Positions 41,887-48,308 of a stretch of DNA of 64,000 bases are shown in pieces. Each line of letters begins with the position of its first letter. The stretch's first letter is position 1. The position numbers and the translations under genes were made by a program. The stretch spans positions 1 through 64,000 of the forward strand of contig NZ_JAJAUZ010000035.1 of NCBI RefSeq assembly GCF_020532645.1. Reading direction: 5' to 3'. The DNA comes from Streptomyces bambusae (GTDB lineage Bacteria > Actinomycetota > Actinomycetes > Streptomycetales > Streptomycetaceae). The notes under the pieces are model-generated. The model did not search any database. It was not told the DNA's origin and saw nothing but the letters and a program-made list of their open reading frames with translations.

Positions 41887-42750
41887 TCAGCCTGTCGGGT
41901 CGTCCGTCGGCGGTGCGCCGAAGCGGGCCAGGCAGTGCCAGACCTTCTTGAGCGCCTGTGGATCGTGCCGGCCGGTCGCGGCGGCCTCGCCGATCGTGCG
42001 CGGGTCGAGGACGCCGTCGACGGCGATCTCCGCGCCGAGTTCGACGTATGCGGGGCCGCGGTAGGCGCGGTGGCGGCGGAGTTCGTCGACGGTGAGCCGG
42101 AAGCCCGGGTGCCACTCCACCGGGCACGGCAGCCGGCGGGCCGCCTCCTCGACCGGGGTGCCACGGTGGCTGGGGTCCAGCACCAGGGCCTCGACATCGC
42201 GGTCGAGCCGGACCGGGCCGTGCACCTGCGCCTCGATGTAGTCGTCGAGGGCGTCCTGCCGGTCGGCGAGGGCGAGGCCGACGAGGCCCATCCGGGCGGC
42301 GGTGCCGAAGTCGGCCGGCTCCAGCCAGCTGTCCGGATAGCAGAAGGTGCTCCGGGCCAGCGCCCCGGCGGTGAGCCGGAGGTGGGCCGAGCCGAAGCGG
42401 GGTGCGGCCCCCACCGGCTTGCGGCGGAAGTTGAGGCCGCCGTACACGGGCCGGTCGTCCGCCGGTGCGCAGTCGTAGGCCCCGTTGAAGATGCGGCTCT
42501 CCCAGCGCCAGCGGTCACCGCCGGGATGGGCGGTCAGGCCGCCGTTGCCGGTCCCGGTGACGAACTGCGAGACGTACCGGCCCTGTTCGCCCAGCGCCTC
42601 CACGACGGAGCTGCCGTGTGCGGTCCGTTCGGGGTGGAAGTTCAGCGTGACCCGCAGCTCCGGCGGCACGGGCGGCCCGTCCGCCATCCCGGCCACGTGG
42701 GCGAGGGCGCGTTCCTGCGGTGTCGGGCGGGCGGCGGTCTCGGCGTTCAT
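41887..42750 (-). CDS. DUF3626-like protein
   Basis: A 287-residue cytosolic protein resembling DUF3626: RALAHVAGM, VTLNFHPERTAHGSSVVEAL, RYVSQFVTGTGNGG, WRWESRIFNGAYD, YGGLNFRRKPVGAAPRFGSAHLRL, YIEAQVHGPVRLDRDVEAL. The conserved His, Arg and Asp residues suggest an enzyme, perhaps related to ADP-ribosyl or nucleotidyl transfer, but this is unproven. No ribosome-binding site before the ATG; upstream AATTAACA on this strand may be a promoter element. Confidence 0.78.
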   Translation of the reverse strand: MNAETAARPTPQERALAHVAGMADGPPVPPELRVTLNFHPERTAHGSSVVEALGEQGRYVSQFVTGTGNGGLTAHPGGDRWRWESRIFNGAYDCAPADDRPVYGGLNFRRKPVGAAPRFGSAHLRLTAGALARSTFCYPDSWLEPADFGTAARMGLVGLALADRQDALDDYIEAQVHGPVRLDRDVEALVLDPSHRGTPVEEAARRLPCPVEWHPGFRLTVDELRRHRAYRGPAYVELGAEIAVDGVLDPRTIGEAAATGRHDPQALKKVWHCLARFGAPPTDDPTG

Positions 42751-42791
42751 GCGTGCAGTGTGCACGCACGCGGGCGCGGGGTGCACGCTGT

Positions 42792-42797
42792 TAATTT
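42792..42797 (+). promoter_or_regulatory. -10-like box of the maleylpyruvate isomerase remnant
   Basis: TAATTT lies six bases before the GTG at 42804, the geometry of a leaderless gene. The promoter thus appears kept although the gene is broken. Confidence 0.45.
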
Positions 42798-42803
42798 GCC
42801 GCC

Positions 42804-42963
42804 GTGGATCTCTTCCTCGCCGTCGTGGGCGGCGTTGCGCAGGGTGGTCGAGGGGCTGCCGTACGAGGACTGCGGGCGGCCTCCGGCTGCGCCGGGTGGC
42901 TGGTGCGGGACCTGGTGTGCCATCTGGTCGTCGGCGCGGAGGTGCGGTCCACCGGCCCTGGGG
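42804..42963 (+). pseudogene. Remnant of a mycothiol-dependent maleylpyruvate isomerase-like gene
   Basis: About 53 codons resemble the N-terminus of the mycothiol-dependent isomerase/DinB-like family: VDLFLAVVG in frame 1, then VVEGLPYEDCGRP in the next frame, then SGCAGWLVRDLVCHLVVGAEV back in frame 1. An extra G in the run at 42842-42844 and a missing base near 42881 explain the two compensating shifts. The rest (about 150-200 codons) is absent: a foldback repeat begins at 42964 and the EF-G terminator follows. Translation of the intact segment between shifts would give a changed stretch of about 13 residues. Confidence 0.7.
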
Positions 42964-43138
42964 TCTGTCGTCAAACTCCTGTCGTCGCCCGGAGGGCGGC
43001 CCCGCGGCGTCTGGTGCGTGCTCTCGGCGTGCCGGGCGAATGCCCTTGTACTGGACGTACTCGGGCTTTCGCCCGGTGCGGCGAGAGTGCGTGCCAGGCG
43101 TCGCGGGGCAGGCAGGAGTTTGACGACAGGCCCTGGGG
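42954..43138. mobile_element. 165-base foldback (MITE-like) element with 10-base flanking repeats
   Basis: Terminal inverted repeats TGTCGTCAAACTCCTG (42966-42981) and CAGGAGTTTGACGACA (43113-43128) are perfect. Inside, 43008-43048 and 43062-43103 are imperfect complements, so the whole folds into one long hairpin with GTACTGGACGTAC at its tip. GGCCCTGGGG flanks both sides (42954-42963, 43129-43138), as a target duplication would. No coding capacity. Solo left ends occur at 18681 and 33489. Confidence 0.75.
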
Positions 43139-43145
43139 GCCGCGG

Positions 43146-43175
43146 CCCGGGTCCCGCAGCAGTGCGGGACCCGGG
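43146..43175 (-). terminator. Intrinsic terminator of the EF-G paralogue
   Basis: CCCGGGTCCCGCA pairs perfectly with TGCGGGACCCGGG (13 base pairs, GCAG loop), 12 bases past the stop of the EF-G gene. There is no U-run, as usual in Streptomyces. Confidence 0.75.
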
Positions 43176-43187
43176 TCCGCCGCCGGA

Positions 43188-45284
43188 TCAGCGGGCGAGC
43201 GCGGCCTCGGCCACCGGCCGCGGCACCGGTGCGTACGCGGCCGGGCGGGCCGTGAACGTGCCGCGGCCCTGCGTACGGCTGCGCAGCCGGGAGGCGTAGC
43301 CGAACAGCTCCGCCAGCGGCACGGTCGCGGTGATCACGGTCGTGCCGGCCTGCGTGATGGAGCCGGTGACCCGGCCGCGGCGGGCCGCGAGGTCGCCGAG
43401 CACCCCGCCGACCGCGTCCTCGGGGACGGTGACGGACACGTCCGACACCGGCTCCAGGAGCTGCATCTCGCAGGCGCGCAGCGCCTCGCGCAGGGCGAAC
43501 CTGCCCGCGGCGCGGAACGCGAGCTCCGAGGAGTCCTTGGAGTGCGTCGCCCCGTCCGTGAGGGTGACCCGCACCCCGGTGACGGGGTGGCCGCCCAGCG
43601 GGCCTTCCGCGAGGGCGTCCCGGCAGCCCGCCTCCACGGCGCGCGCGTACTCCTGCGGCACCCGGCCGCCCACGACGGTGGAACGGAACGCGAAGCCGGT
43701 CCCCCGCTCGTCGGTCACGTGCTCACCTCCCTGAGCGTCCAGCGGTGCCACGTCGATGACGACGTGGGCGAACTGGCCCGACCCGCCGTCCTGTTTGACG
43801 TGCCGGTAGACCAGTCCGGACACGCCGCGCAGGAGCGTCTCGCGGTAGGTCACCCGGGGGCGTCCCACCACGACGTCGAGGCCGTGGTCGCGGCGGACCT
43901 TCTCCACCGCGACCTCCAGGTGGAGTTCGCCCAGCCCCGACAGGACCGTCTGACCGGTCTCGGCGTCGGTGCGGACGACGAGGGAGGGGTCCTCCTCGGC
44001 GAGCCGCGCCAGCGCCGTCGCCAGCCGTCCGGTGTCGGTGCTCCGGCGGGCCTCCACCGCCACCGTCACCACCGGCTCGGCCACCTGCGGCGGTTCGAGG
44101 ACCAGCGGGGACCGTGGGGTGCAGAGGGTGCTGCCGGCGCGGGCGGCCTTGGGGCCGACCACGGCGACGATGTCGCCCGCCACCGCCTCCTCCGTCTCCG
44201 CGTGCCGGTCGGCCTGCACCCGCAGGATGCGGGCGATCCGCTCGGTGCGCCCGGTGCCCGCGTCGAGCACCTGGTCGCCCTTGCGGAGCGTGCCGGCGTA
44301 CACGCGGAGGTAGGTGAGGCGGCCGGTGGTGGTGGCCGTCACCTTGAACGCGAGGGCCGTGAACGGGCCCGCCGGGTCGGCCGCCCGCTCCTGCTCGGCA
44401 CCGTCCCGGGTGCCGCGGACCGGCGGCACGTCGGCCGGCGAGGGCAGCCAGGCGACGACGGCGTCCAGCAGCGGTTCGACACCGCGGTTGCGGTACGCCG
44501 AGCCGCACAGGACGACCACGCCCTCGCCGCCGAGGGTGAGGGCGCGCAGCGCCCGGCCGAGCACCTCCTCGGTCACGGATCCGTGCGCACAGAACTCCTC
44601 CAGGGCTTCCGGGTGCAGGCCGGCCACCGTCTCGTCGAGCAGTCGCCGGCGCCGCCGTGCCTCCGCGCGCAGCTCCTGGGGAACCGGTCCCGCGGTGTGC
44701 GCGGCGGGGCCGGAGCCCTCGTCCCAGACGAGGGCCTGCATGCGGATCAGGTCGACGACACCGGTGAAGGTGTCCTCGCGTCCGACGGGCATCTGCACGA
44801 CCAGCGGTACGGTGCCCAGCCGGTCGCGCAGCGAGGCGACCGCCGCGTCGAGGTCGGCCCCGGCCCGGTCCATCTTGTTGACGAACGCGATCCGGGGGAC
44901 GCCGTGCCGGTCGGCCTGCCGCCAGACCGCCTCGCTCTGCGGTTCGACGCCGGCGACGGCGTCGAACACGGCGACGGCGCCGTCGAGGACGCGCAGGGAG
45001 CGTTCCACCTCGTCGGCGAAGTCGACGTGGCCGGGGGTGTCGATGAGGTTGAGCCGGTGGGCGTCCCAGGTGCAGCTGACGGCGGCGGCGAAGATGGTGA
45101 TGCCGCGGTCGCGTTCCTGAGCGTCGAAGTCGGTGACGGTGGTGCCGTCGTGGACTTCGCCGCGCTTGTGGACGGCGCCGGTGGCGTACAGGACGCGCTC
45201 GGTGAGCGTGGTCTTGCCGGCGTCCACGTGCGCGAGGATGCCGAGGTTGCGGACGGTGGTGAGGGGTTGCCGGTCGGTGCGCAT
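43188..45284 (-). CDS. Elongation factor G paralogue (EF-G2 type)
   Basis: A 698-residue translational GTPase with the five EF-G domains. G motifs: AHVDAGKTTLTERVL (P-loop), RGITIFAAAV (switch I), DTPGHVDF, NKMDRAGAD, and GSAYRNRGVEPLLDAV. Domain IV/V: VYRHVKQDGGSGQFAHVV, VPEDAVGGVLGDLAARRG. As an isolated copy outside the str operon it is probably the divergent EF-G2, whose job may be ribosome recycling, fusidic-acid-type tolerance or stress translation. AAAGGG precedes the ATG. A 30-codon ORF lies 153 bases upstream. Confidence 0.92.
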   Translation of the reverse strand: MRTDRQPLTTVRNLGILAHVDAGKTTLTERVLYATGAVHKRGEVHDGTTVTDFDAQERDRGITIFAAAVSCTWDAHRLNLIDTPGHVDFADEVERSLRVLDGAVAVFDAVAGVEPQSEAVWRQADRHGVPRIAFVNKMDRAGADLDAAVASLRDRLGTVPLVVQMPVGREDTFTGVVDLIRMQALVWDEGSGPAAHTAGPVPQELRAEARRRRRLLDETVAGLHPEALEEFCAHGSVTEEVLGRALRALTLGGEGVVVLCGSAYRNRGVEPLLDAVVAWLPSPADVPPVRGTRDGAEQERAADPAGPFTALAFKVTATTTGRLTYLRVYAGTLRKGDQVLDAGTGRTERIARILRVQADRHAETEEAVAGDIVAVVGPKAARAGSTLCTPRSPLVLEPPQVAEPVVTVAVEARRSTDTGRLATALARLAEEDPSLVVRTDAETGQTVLSGLGELHLEVAVEKVRRDHGLDVVVGRPRVTYRETLLRGVSGLVYRHVKQDGGSGQFAHVVIDVAPLDAQGGEHVTDERGTGFAFRSTVVGGRVPQEYARAVEAGCRDALAEGPLGGHPVTGVRVTLTDGATHSKDSSELAFRAAGRFALREALRACEMQLLEPVSDVSVTVPEDAVGGVLGDLAARRGRVTGSITQAGTTVITATVPLAELFGYASRLRSRTQGRGTFTARPAAYAPVPRPVAEAALAR

Positions 45285-45437
45285 GGCTGCCCTTTCGGGG
45301 TGACGTGTCGTCAGGTCAGCGCGATTGCGGATTCCCCGGCGGCCGGCCGGTGTGACGGCGGGCGGCGGCCGGACGGGCCCGGGCCTGCGGCGCGGGCGTG
45401 TCTGCGGGGGGAATACGGGGACGCGGGTGCGTCAGGG

Positions 45438-45530
45438 TCACCTGCGGTGGCGGCCGCGCAGCCGGCACCGCGCGGAACGGGACACGGGGATCACGTCGTA
45501 CCGCGACGGGGGAACGGTGTGCTGGTGCAT
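45438..45530 (-). CDS. Possible 30-residue leader peptide upstream of the EF-G paralogue
   Basis: Starting at ATG 45530 after an AAAGGGGAA ribosome-binding site, this ORF encodes MHQHTVPPSRYDVIPVSRSA followed by RCRLRGRHRR. It is Arg-rich at the end and lies between a TAGACT -10-like box (45585-45590) and the EF-G start at 45284. Position and SD suggest a regulatory leader or a small protein; no homology can be checked here. Confidence 0.5.
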   Translation of the reverse strand: MHQHTVPPSRYDVIPVSRSARCRLRGRHRR

Positions 45531-45584
45531 GTGCGTTCCCCTTTCCCTGTGTTCGGTTCGGCTCGTGCGGCCGGCTGTGCGGTG

Positions 45585-45590
45585 AGTCTA
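45585..45590 (-). promoter_or_regulatory. -10-like box for the leader/EF-G transcript
   Basis: Minus-strand TAGACT fits TANNNT and lies about 55 bases before the leader ORF. The -35 region is not a clear match. Confidence 0.4.
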
Positions 45591-45639
45591 GGGACGTGGG
45601 GGTGGCAGGGCACGCCATTTTTTTCGCGCCGTGCCCGCC

Positions 45640-45656
45640 TCAAACGCCGGCGGGGC
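45640..45656 (+). repeat. Dispersed intergenic repeat, copy 2
   Basis: TCAAACGCCGGCGGGGC, identical to 17569-17585; followed by the related TCAATCGCCGGACGGGCT at 45692. Confidence 0.6.
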
Positions 45657-45778
45657 CGATTCGGGGGCCCCGCCCCCTGGACCCCCGGTCCTCAATCGCC
45701 GGACGGGCTCGGTCTTGCCCCCGACGGCGATCGAGGGGCGGGGGATGCGGGGAAGCCGGGGGTGCATAGCCTGCGGGG

Positions 45779-46561
45779 ATGACGAACTCGCAGGGATACC
45801 TTTCCGAACTGTTCTCGCTGGACGGCCGCGTGGCCGTCGTGACCGGCGGCAGCTCCGGCATCGGCCGCGCCATCGCCACCGCCCTCGCCCACGCCGGTGC
45901 CCGCGTGGTGGTCGTGGCCCGCACCCCCGGCCCGCTGCAGGAGACGGTCGGCACGCTCACGGCCGCCGGCTGCCGCGCCGCCTGGGTCAGCGCCGACCTC
46001 GGCAGCCGCCCCGGTGTGACGGCCGCCGCCGAACGGGCCGTGGAACCGTTCGGCGAGCCGGACATCCTCGTCAACTCCGCCGGCATCAACCTCCGCCCCC
46101 CGATGGGCGAGTTGGACGACGCCGTGTGGGACGCCACGATGGCGGTGAACCTGGAGGCCCCCTTCCTGCTGGGCCGCCGCTTCGGCCCCGGCATGGCCGA
46201 ACGCGGCTTCGGCCGGATCATCCACGTCACCTCCCAGCAGGCGCACCGGGCCTTCGTGCAGAGCGGCGCGTACGGCGTGTCGAAGGGCGGTCTGGAATCC
46301 CTCGCCCGTTCCCAGGCCGAGGCCTGGTCCCGCCACGGCGTCACCTGCAACACCCTCGTCCCGGGCTTCGTGATGACCGCGCTGAACGCCCGGCTCTCCG
46401 CGGACCCGGACCGCGTCGCGGCCCTGGCCGCCCGCACGATGGCCGGCCGCAACGGCCTGGCCGAGGACTTCGCCGGCGCCGCCGTCTTCCTCGCGAGCCG
46501 CGCCTCCTCCTACGTCACCGGCCAGTCCCTCTTCGTCGACGGCGGCTTCTCCGTCCACTGA
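45779..46561 (+). CDS. Short-chain dehydrogenase/reductase
   Basis: A 260-residue classical SDR: VTGGSSGIGRAIATALA is the TGxxxGIG cofactor loop, VNSAGINL follows, VTSQQAHRAF carries the catalytic serine, and GAYGVSKGGLESLA the YxxxK pair. The loop after beta-2 (VVARTPG, Arg) suggests NADPH preference. The end FVDGGFSVH is the normal C-terminus. It resembles gluconate or 3-ketoacyl reductases. Its stop is next to an ABC ATPase fragment. Confidence 0.92.
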   Translation: MTNSQGYLSELFSLDGRVAVVTGGSSGIGRAIATALAHAGARVVVVARTPGPLQETVGTLTAAGCRAAWVSADLGSRPGVTAAAERAVEPFGEPDILVNSAGINLRPPMGELDDAVWDATMAVNLEAPFLLGRRFGPGMAERGFGRIIHVTSQQAHRAFVQSGAYGVSKGGLESLARSQAEAWSRHGVTCNTLVPGFVMTALNARLSADPDRVAALAARTMAGRNGLAEDFAGAAVFLASRASSYVTGQSLFVDGGFSVH

Positions 46562-46565
46562 CCGG

Positions 46566-46813
46566 TCCCTGGTGAGGGACGAGCCGACGTCCGCGATGGA
46601 CCCGCGCGGTGAGCACATGGTGTTCTCGGGGCTGCGGGAGATGAAGGACGAGCGCATGACGGTGATCGTCACGCACCGGATGGAGAACTGCCGCCTGGCC
46701 GACCGGATCATCGTCCTCGATCAGGGCCGGGTCATCGAGCAGGGCACGTACGAGCAGCTGTCCCGGGTGACGGGCGGCACGTTCGCCGAGCTGGTCCGGC
46801 TGTCGATGGACCG
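46566..46813 (+). pseudogene. C-terminal fragment of an ABC exporter ATPase
   Basis: About 82 codons encode only the end of an ABC ATPase: LVRDEPTSAMDPRGEH (Walker B/D-loop, with roughly seven residues missing before DEP), MTVIVTHRMENCRLADRIIV (H-loop), LDQGRVIEQGTYEQL and FAELVRLSMDR. Walker A, signature motif and membrane domain are absent, and no stop occurs at the normal end. It lies directly after the SDR gene. It is most likely left over from a deletion. Confidence 0.8.
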
Positions 46814-46859
46814 GTGGCCGGCGGGCGGGGCGCGTCCGCCGGCGCGTCCCGCCCCGCGG

Positions 46860-48122
46860 TCAGGTTCCGACGGCCCGCAGGGACAGCCACAGGGCGACGG
46901 TCGACGCGAGCAGCGCGGCGGGCACGGTGAGCAGGCCGAGCAGGGTGAACTGCCGCAGGCCCACCTCGTGTGCGTGCTGGTGGGCGATGCGCCGCCACAG
47001 GAGGGTGGCGAGCGAGCCGGCGTACGTGAGGTTGGGGCCGATGTTGACGCCCAGCAGCACGGCCAGCACCGCGCCGGGCCCGGACGGCGCGGCCAGCGGT
47101 ACCAGGGCCAGCACGGCGGGCAGGTTGTTGATCAGGTTGGCGAGGACCGCGGCGAGGGCGGCGGTGCCGAGCAGGGCGGGCAGCGAGGTCCCGTCGGGCA
47201 GCAGTCCGCCGAGGGCCCGGCCCAGCCCGTTGTCGACGACGGCCCGTACGACCACGCCGAGCGCCAGCACGAAGGCGAGGAACGGCAGCGCGGCGGACCG
47301 CACGATCGCGGCGGGCGTGGTGTGCCGGCGGAGCAGGGCGCGGACCGCCATCACGGCGGCGCCGGCTGCCGCGGCCCAGGCGGGGTCGATGCCGGCGGCG
47401 GAGGCGACGGCGAAACCGGCCAGGGTGAGGGCGACGGTCACCAGGGCGAACAGCGGCAGCTCGGGCGGCTCCTCCGTGCCGGCGGGCGCCACGGGCGCGG
47501 CCAGGTCGGCGGCGAAGAAGCGCCGGAACACGGCGTACTCGACGGCGATGGCGGCCAGCCAGGGCAGCGTCATGAGGAGAGCGAACCGGGTGAACGTGAG
47601 CCCGGTGGCGGTGAAGGCGAGCAGGTTCGTCAGGTTCGACACGGGCAGCAGCAGCGAGGCCGTGTTGGAGAGGTGGGCGGTGGCGTAGACGTGCGGTGCG
47701 GGGCGGGTGCCCATGCGGGCGGCGGTCGCGAAGACCACGGGGGTCAGCAGGACCACCGTGGCGTCCAGGCTGAGGGCGGCGGTGATCGTCGACGCGAGGG
47801 CGAAGACGGCGCCGAGCAGCCGGCGCGGCCGGCGGTGCGCCCAGCGGGCCATCCAGGTCCCGCAGGCGTGGAAGAGGCCCTCGTCGTCGCACAGCCGCGC
47901 GAGGACGAGCACGGCGGCGAGGAAGCCGATGACCGGTCCCAGCCGCGCGGCCTCGTCGCGTACGACGTCCAGGGGGATGGCACCGGTGACGACGAGGAGG
48001 GCGGCGGCGGGCACCGCGAACGCGGCCTCGGGCCAGCGGAACGGGCGGACGACGGCACACACCAGCACCACGGCCAGCGCGGCGACGGACAGGGTTTCGA
48101 GCAGCACGCCCCGATCATGCAC
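46860..48122 (-). CDS. ArsB/SLC13-like ion permease
   Basis: A 420-residue permease with about eleven helices of the ArsB/NhaD ion-transporter superfamily: VIGFLAAVLVLARLCDDEGLF, LSLDATVVLLTPVVFATAAR, HLSNTASLLLPVSNLTNLLAF (the paired Ser-Asn-Leu motif) and NLINNLPAVLALVPL with GVNIGPNLTYAGSLATLLW. It could export arsenite or move another anion; no arsenic regulator or reductase is adjacent. The GTG at 48122 or one at 48107 could be the start; neither has a strong ribosome-binding site. Confidence 0.82.
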   Translation of the reverse strand: MHDRGVLLETLSVAALAVVLVCAVVRPFRWPEAAFAVPAAALLVVTGAIPLDVVRDEAARLGPVIGFLAAVLVLARLCDDEGLFHACGTWMARWAHRRPRRLLGAVFALASTITAALSLDATVVLLTPVVFATAARMGTRPAPHVYATAHLSNTASLLLPVSNLTNLLAFTATGLTFTRFALLMTLPWLAAIAVEYAVFRRFFAADLAAPVAPAGTEEPPELPLFALVTVALTLAGFAVASAAGIDPAWAAAAGAAVMAVRALLRRHTTPAAIVRSAALPFLAFVLALGVVVRAVVDNGLGRALGGLLPDGTSLPALLGTAALAAVLANLINNLPAVLALVPLAAPSGPGAVLAVLLGVNIGPNLTYAGSLATLLWRRIAHQHAHEVGLRQFTLLGLLTVPAALLASTVALWLSLRAVGT

Positions 48123-48208
48123 ATCCGGCCGGCGGCAGCCGCCACCAGCCCTCCCGGTGTCGGTCGAGTTGTCCACAACCTGCCTGAACCGGTGTCAGCA
48201 GGCAGTTG

Positions 48209-48214
48209 TATCTT
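48209..48214 (+). promoter_or_regulatory. -10-like box ahead of the PLD-like gene
   Basis: TATCTT fits TANNNT and lies about 95 bases before the ATG at 48309. CAGGCA (48200-48205) and TGCCTG (48234-48239) flank it as a small inverted repeat. Confidence 0.35.
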
Positions 48215-48308
48215 CGGCTTCAGGTGAAGAGCCTGCCTGACAGTTCGCGCCGGATCAGGGCGGGTCGTCCGGCAGCTCCAGGGGGCATCAGCGTGTGGAG
48301 GTGGCGGC

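Larger units (their letters stand above)
45285..45778. other. 494-base intergenic region: EF-G leader and dispersed repeats
   Basis: Holds the leader ORF (45438-45530), the -10-like box, a T7 run (45618-45624), the repeat TCAAACGCCGGCGGGGC (45640-45656), and a near-palindrome CCTCAATCGCCG/CGGCGATCGAGG (45690-45701 and 45725-45736). Confidence 0.6.

Noticed and set aside
45285..45778. Riboswitch upstream of the EF-G paralogue
   Set aside because: No known aptamer core is visible; a leader ORF explains the gap better.
46860..48122. Arsenic resistance operon
   Set aside because: Only an ArsB/SLC13-like permease is present; no ArsC, ArsR or ArsA is adjacent, and both ArsR genes are distant and lack metal-binding cysteines.
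48169..48177. Replication origin
   Set aside because: A single DnaA box without dnaA/dnaN or a box cluster is not an origin.
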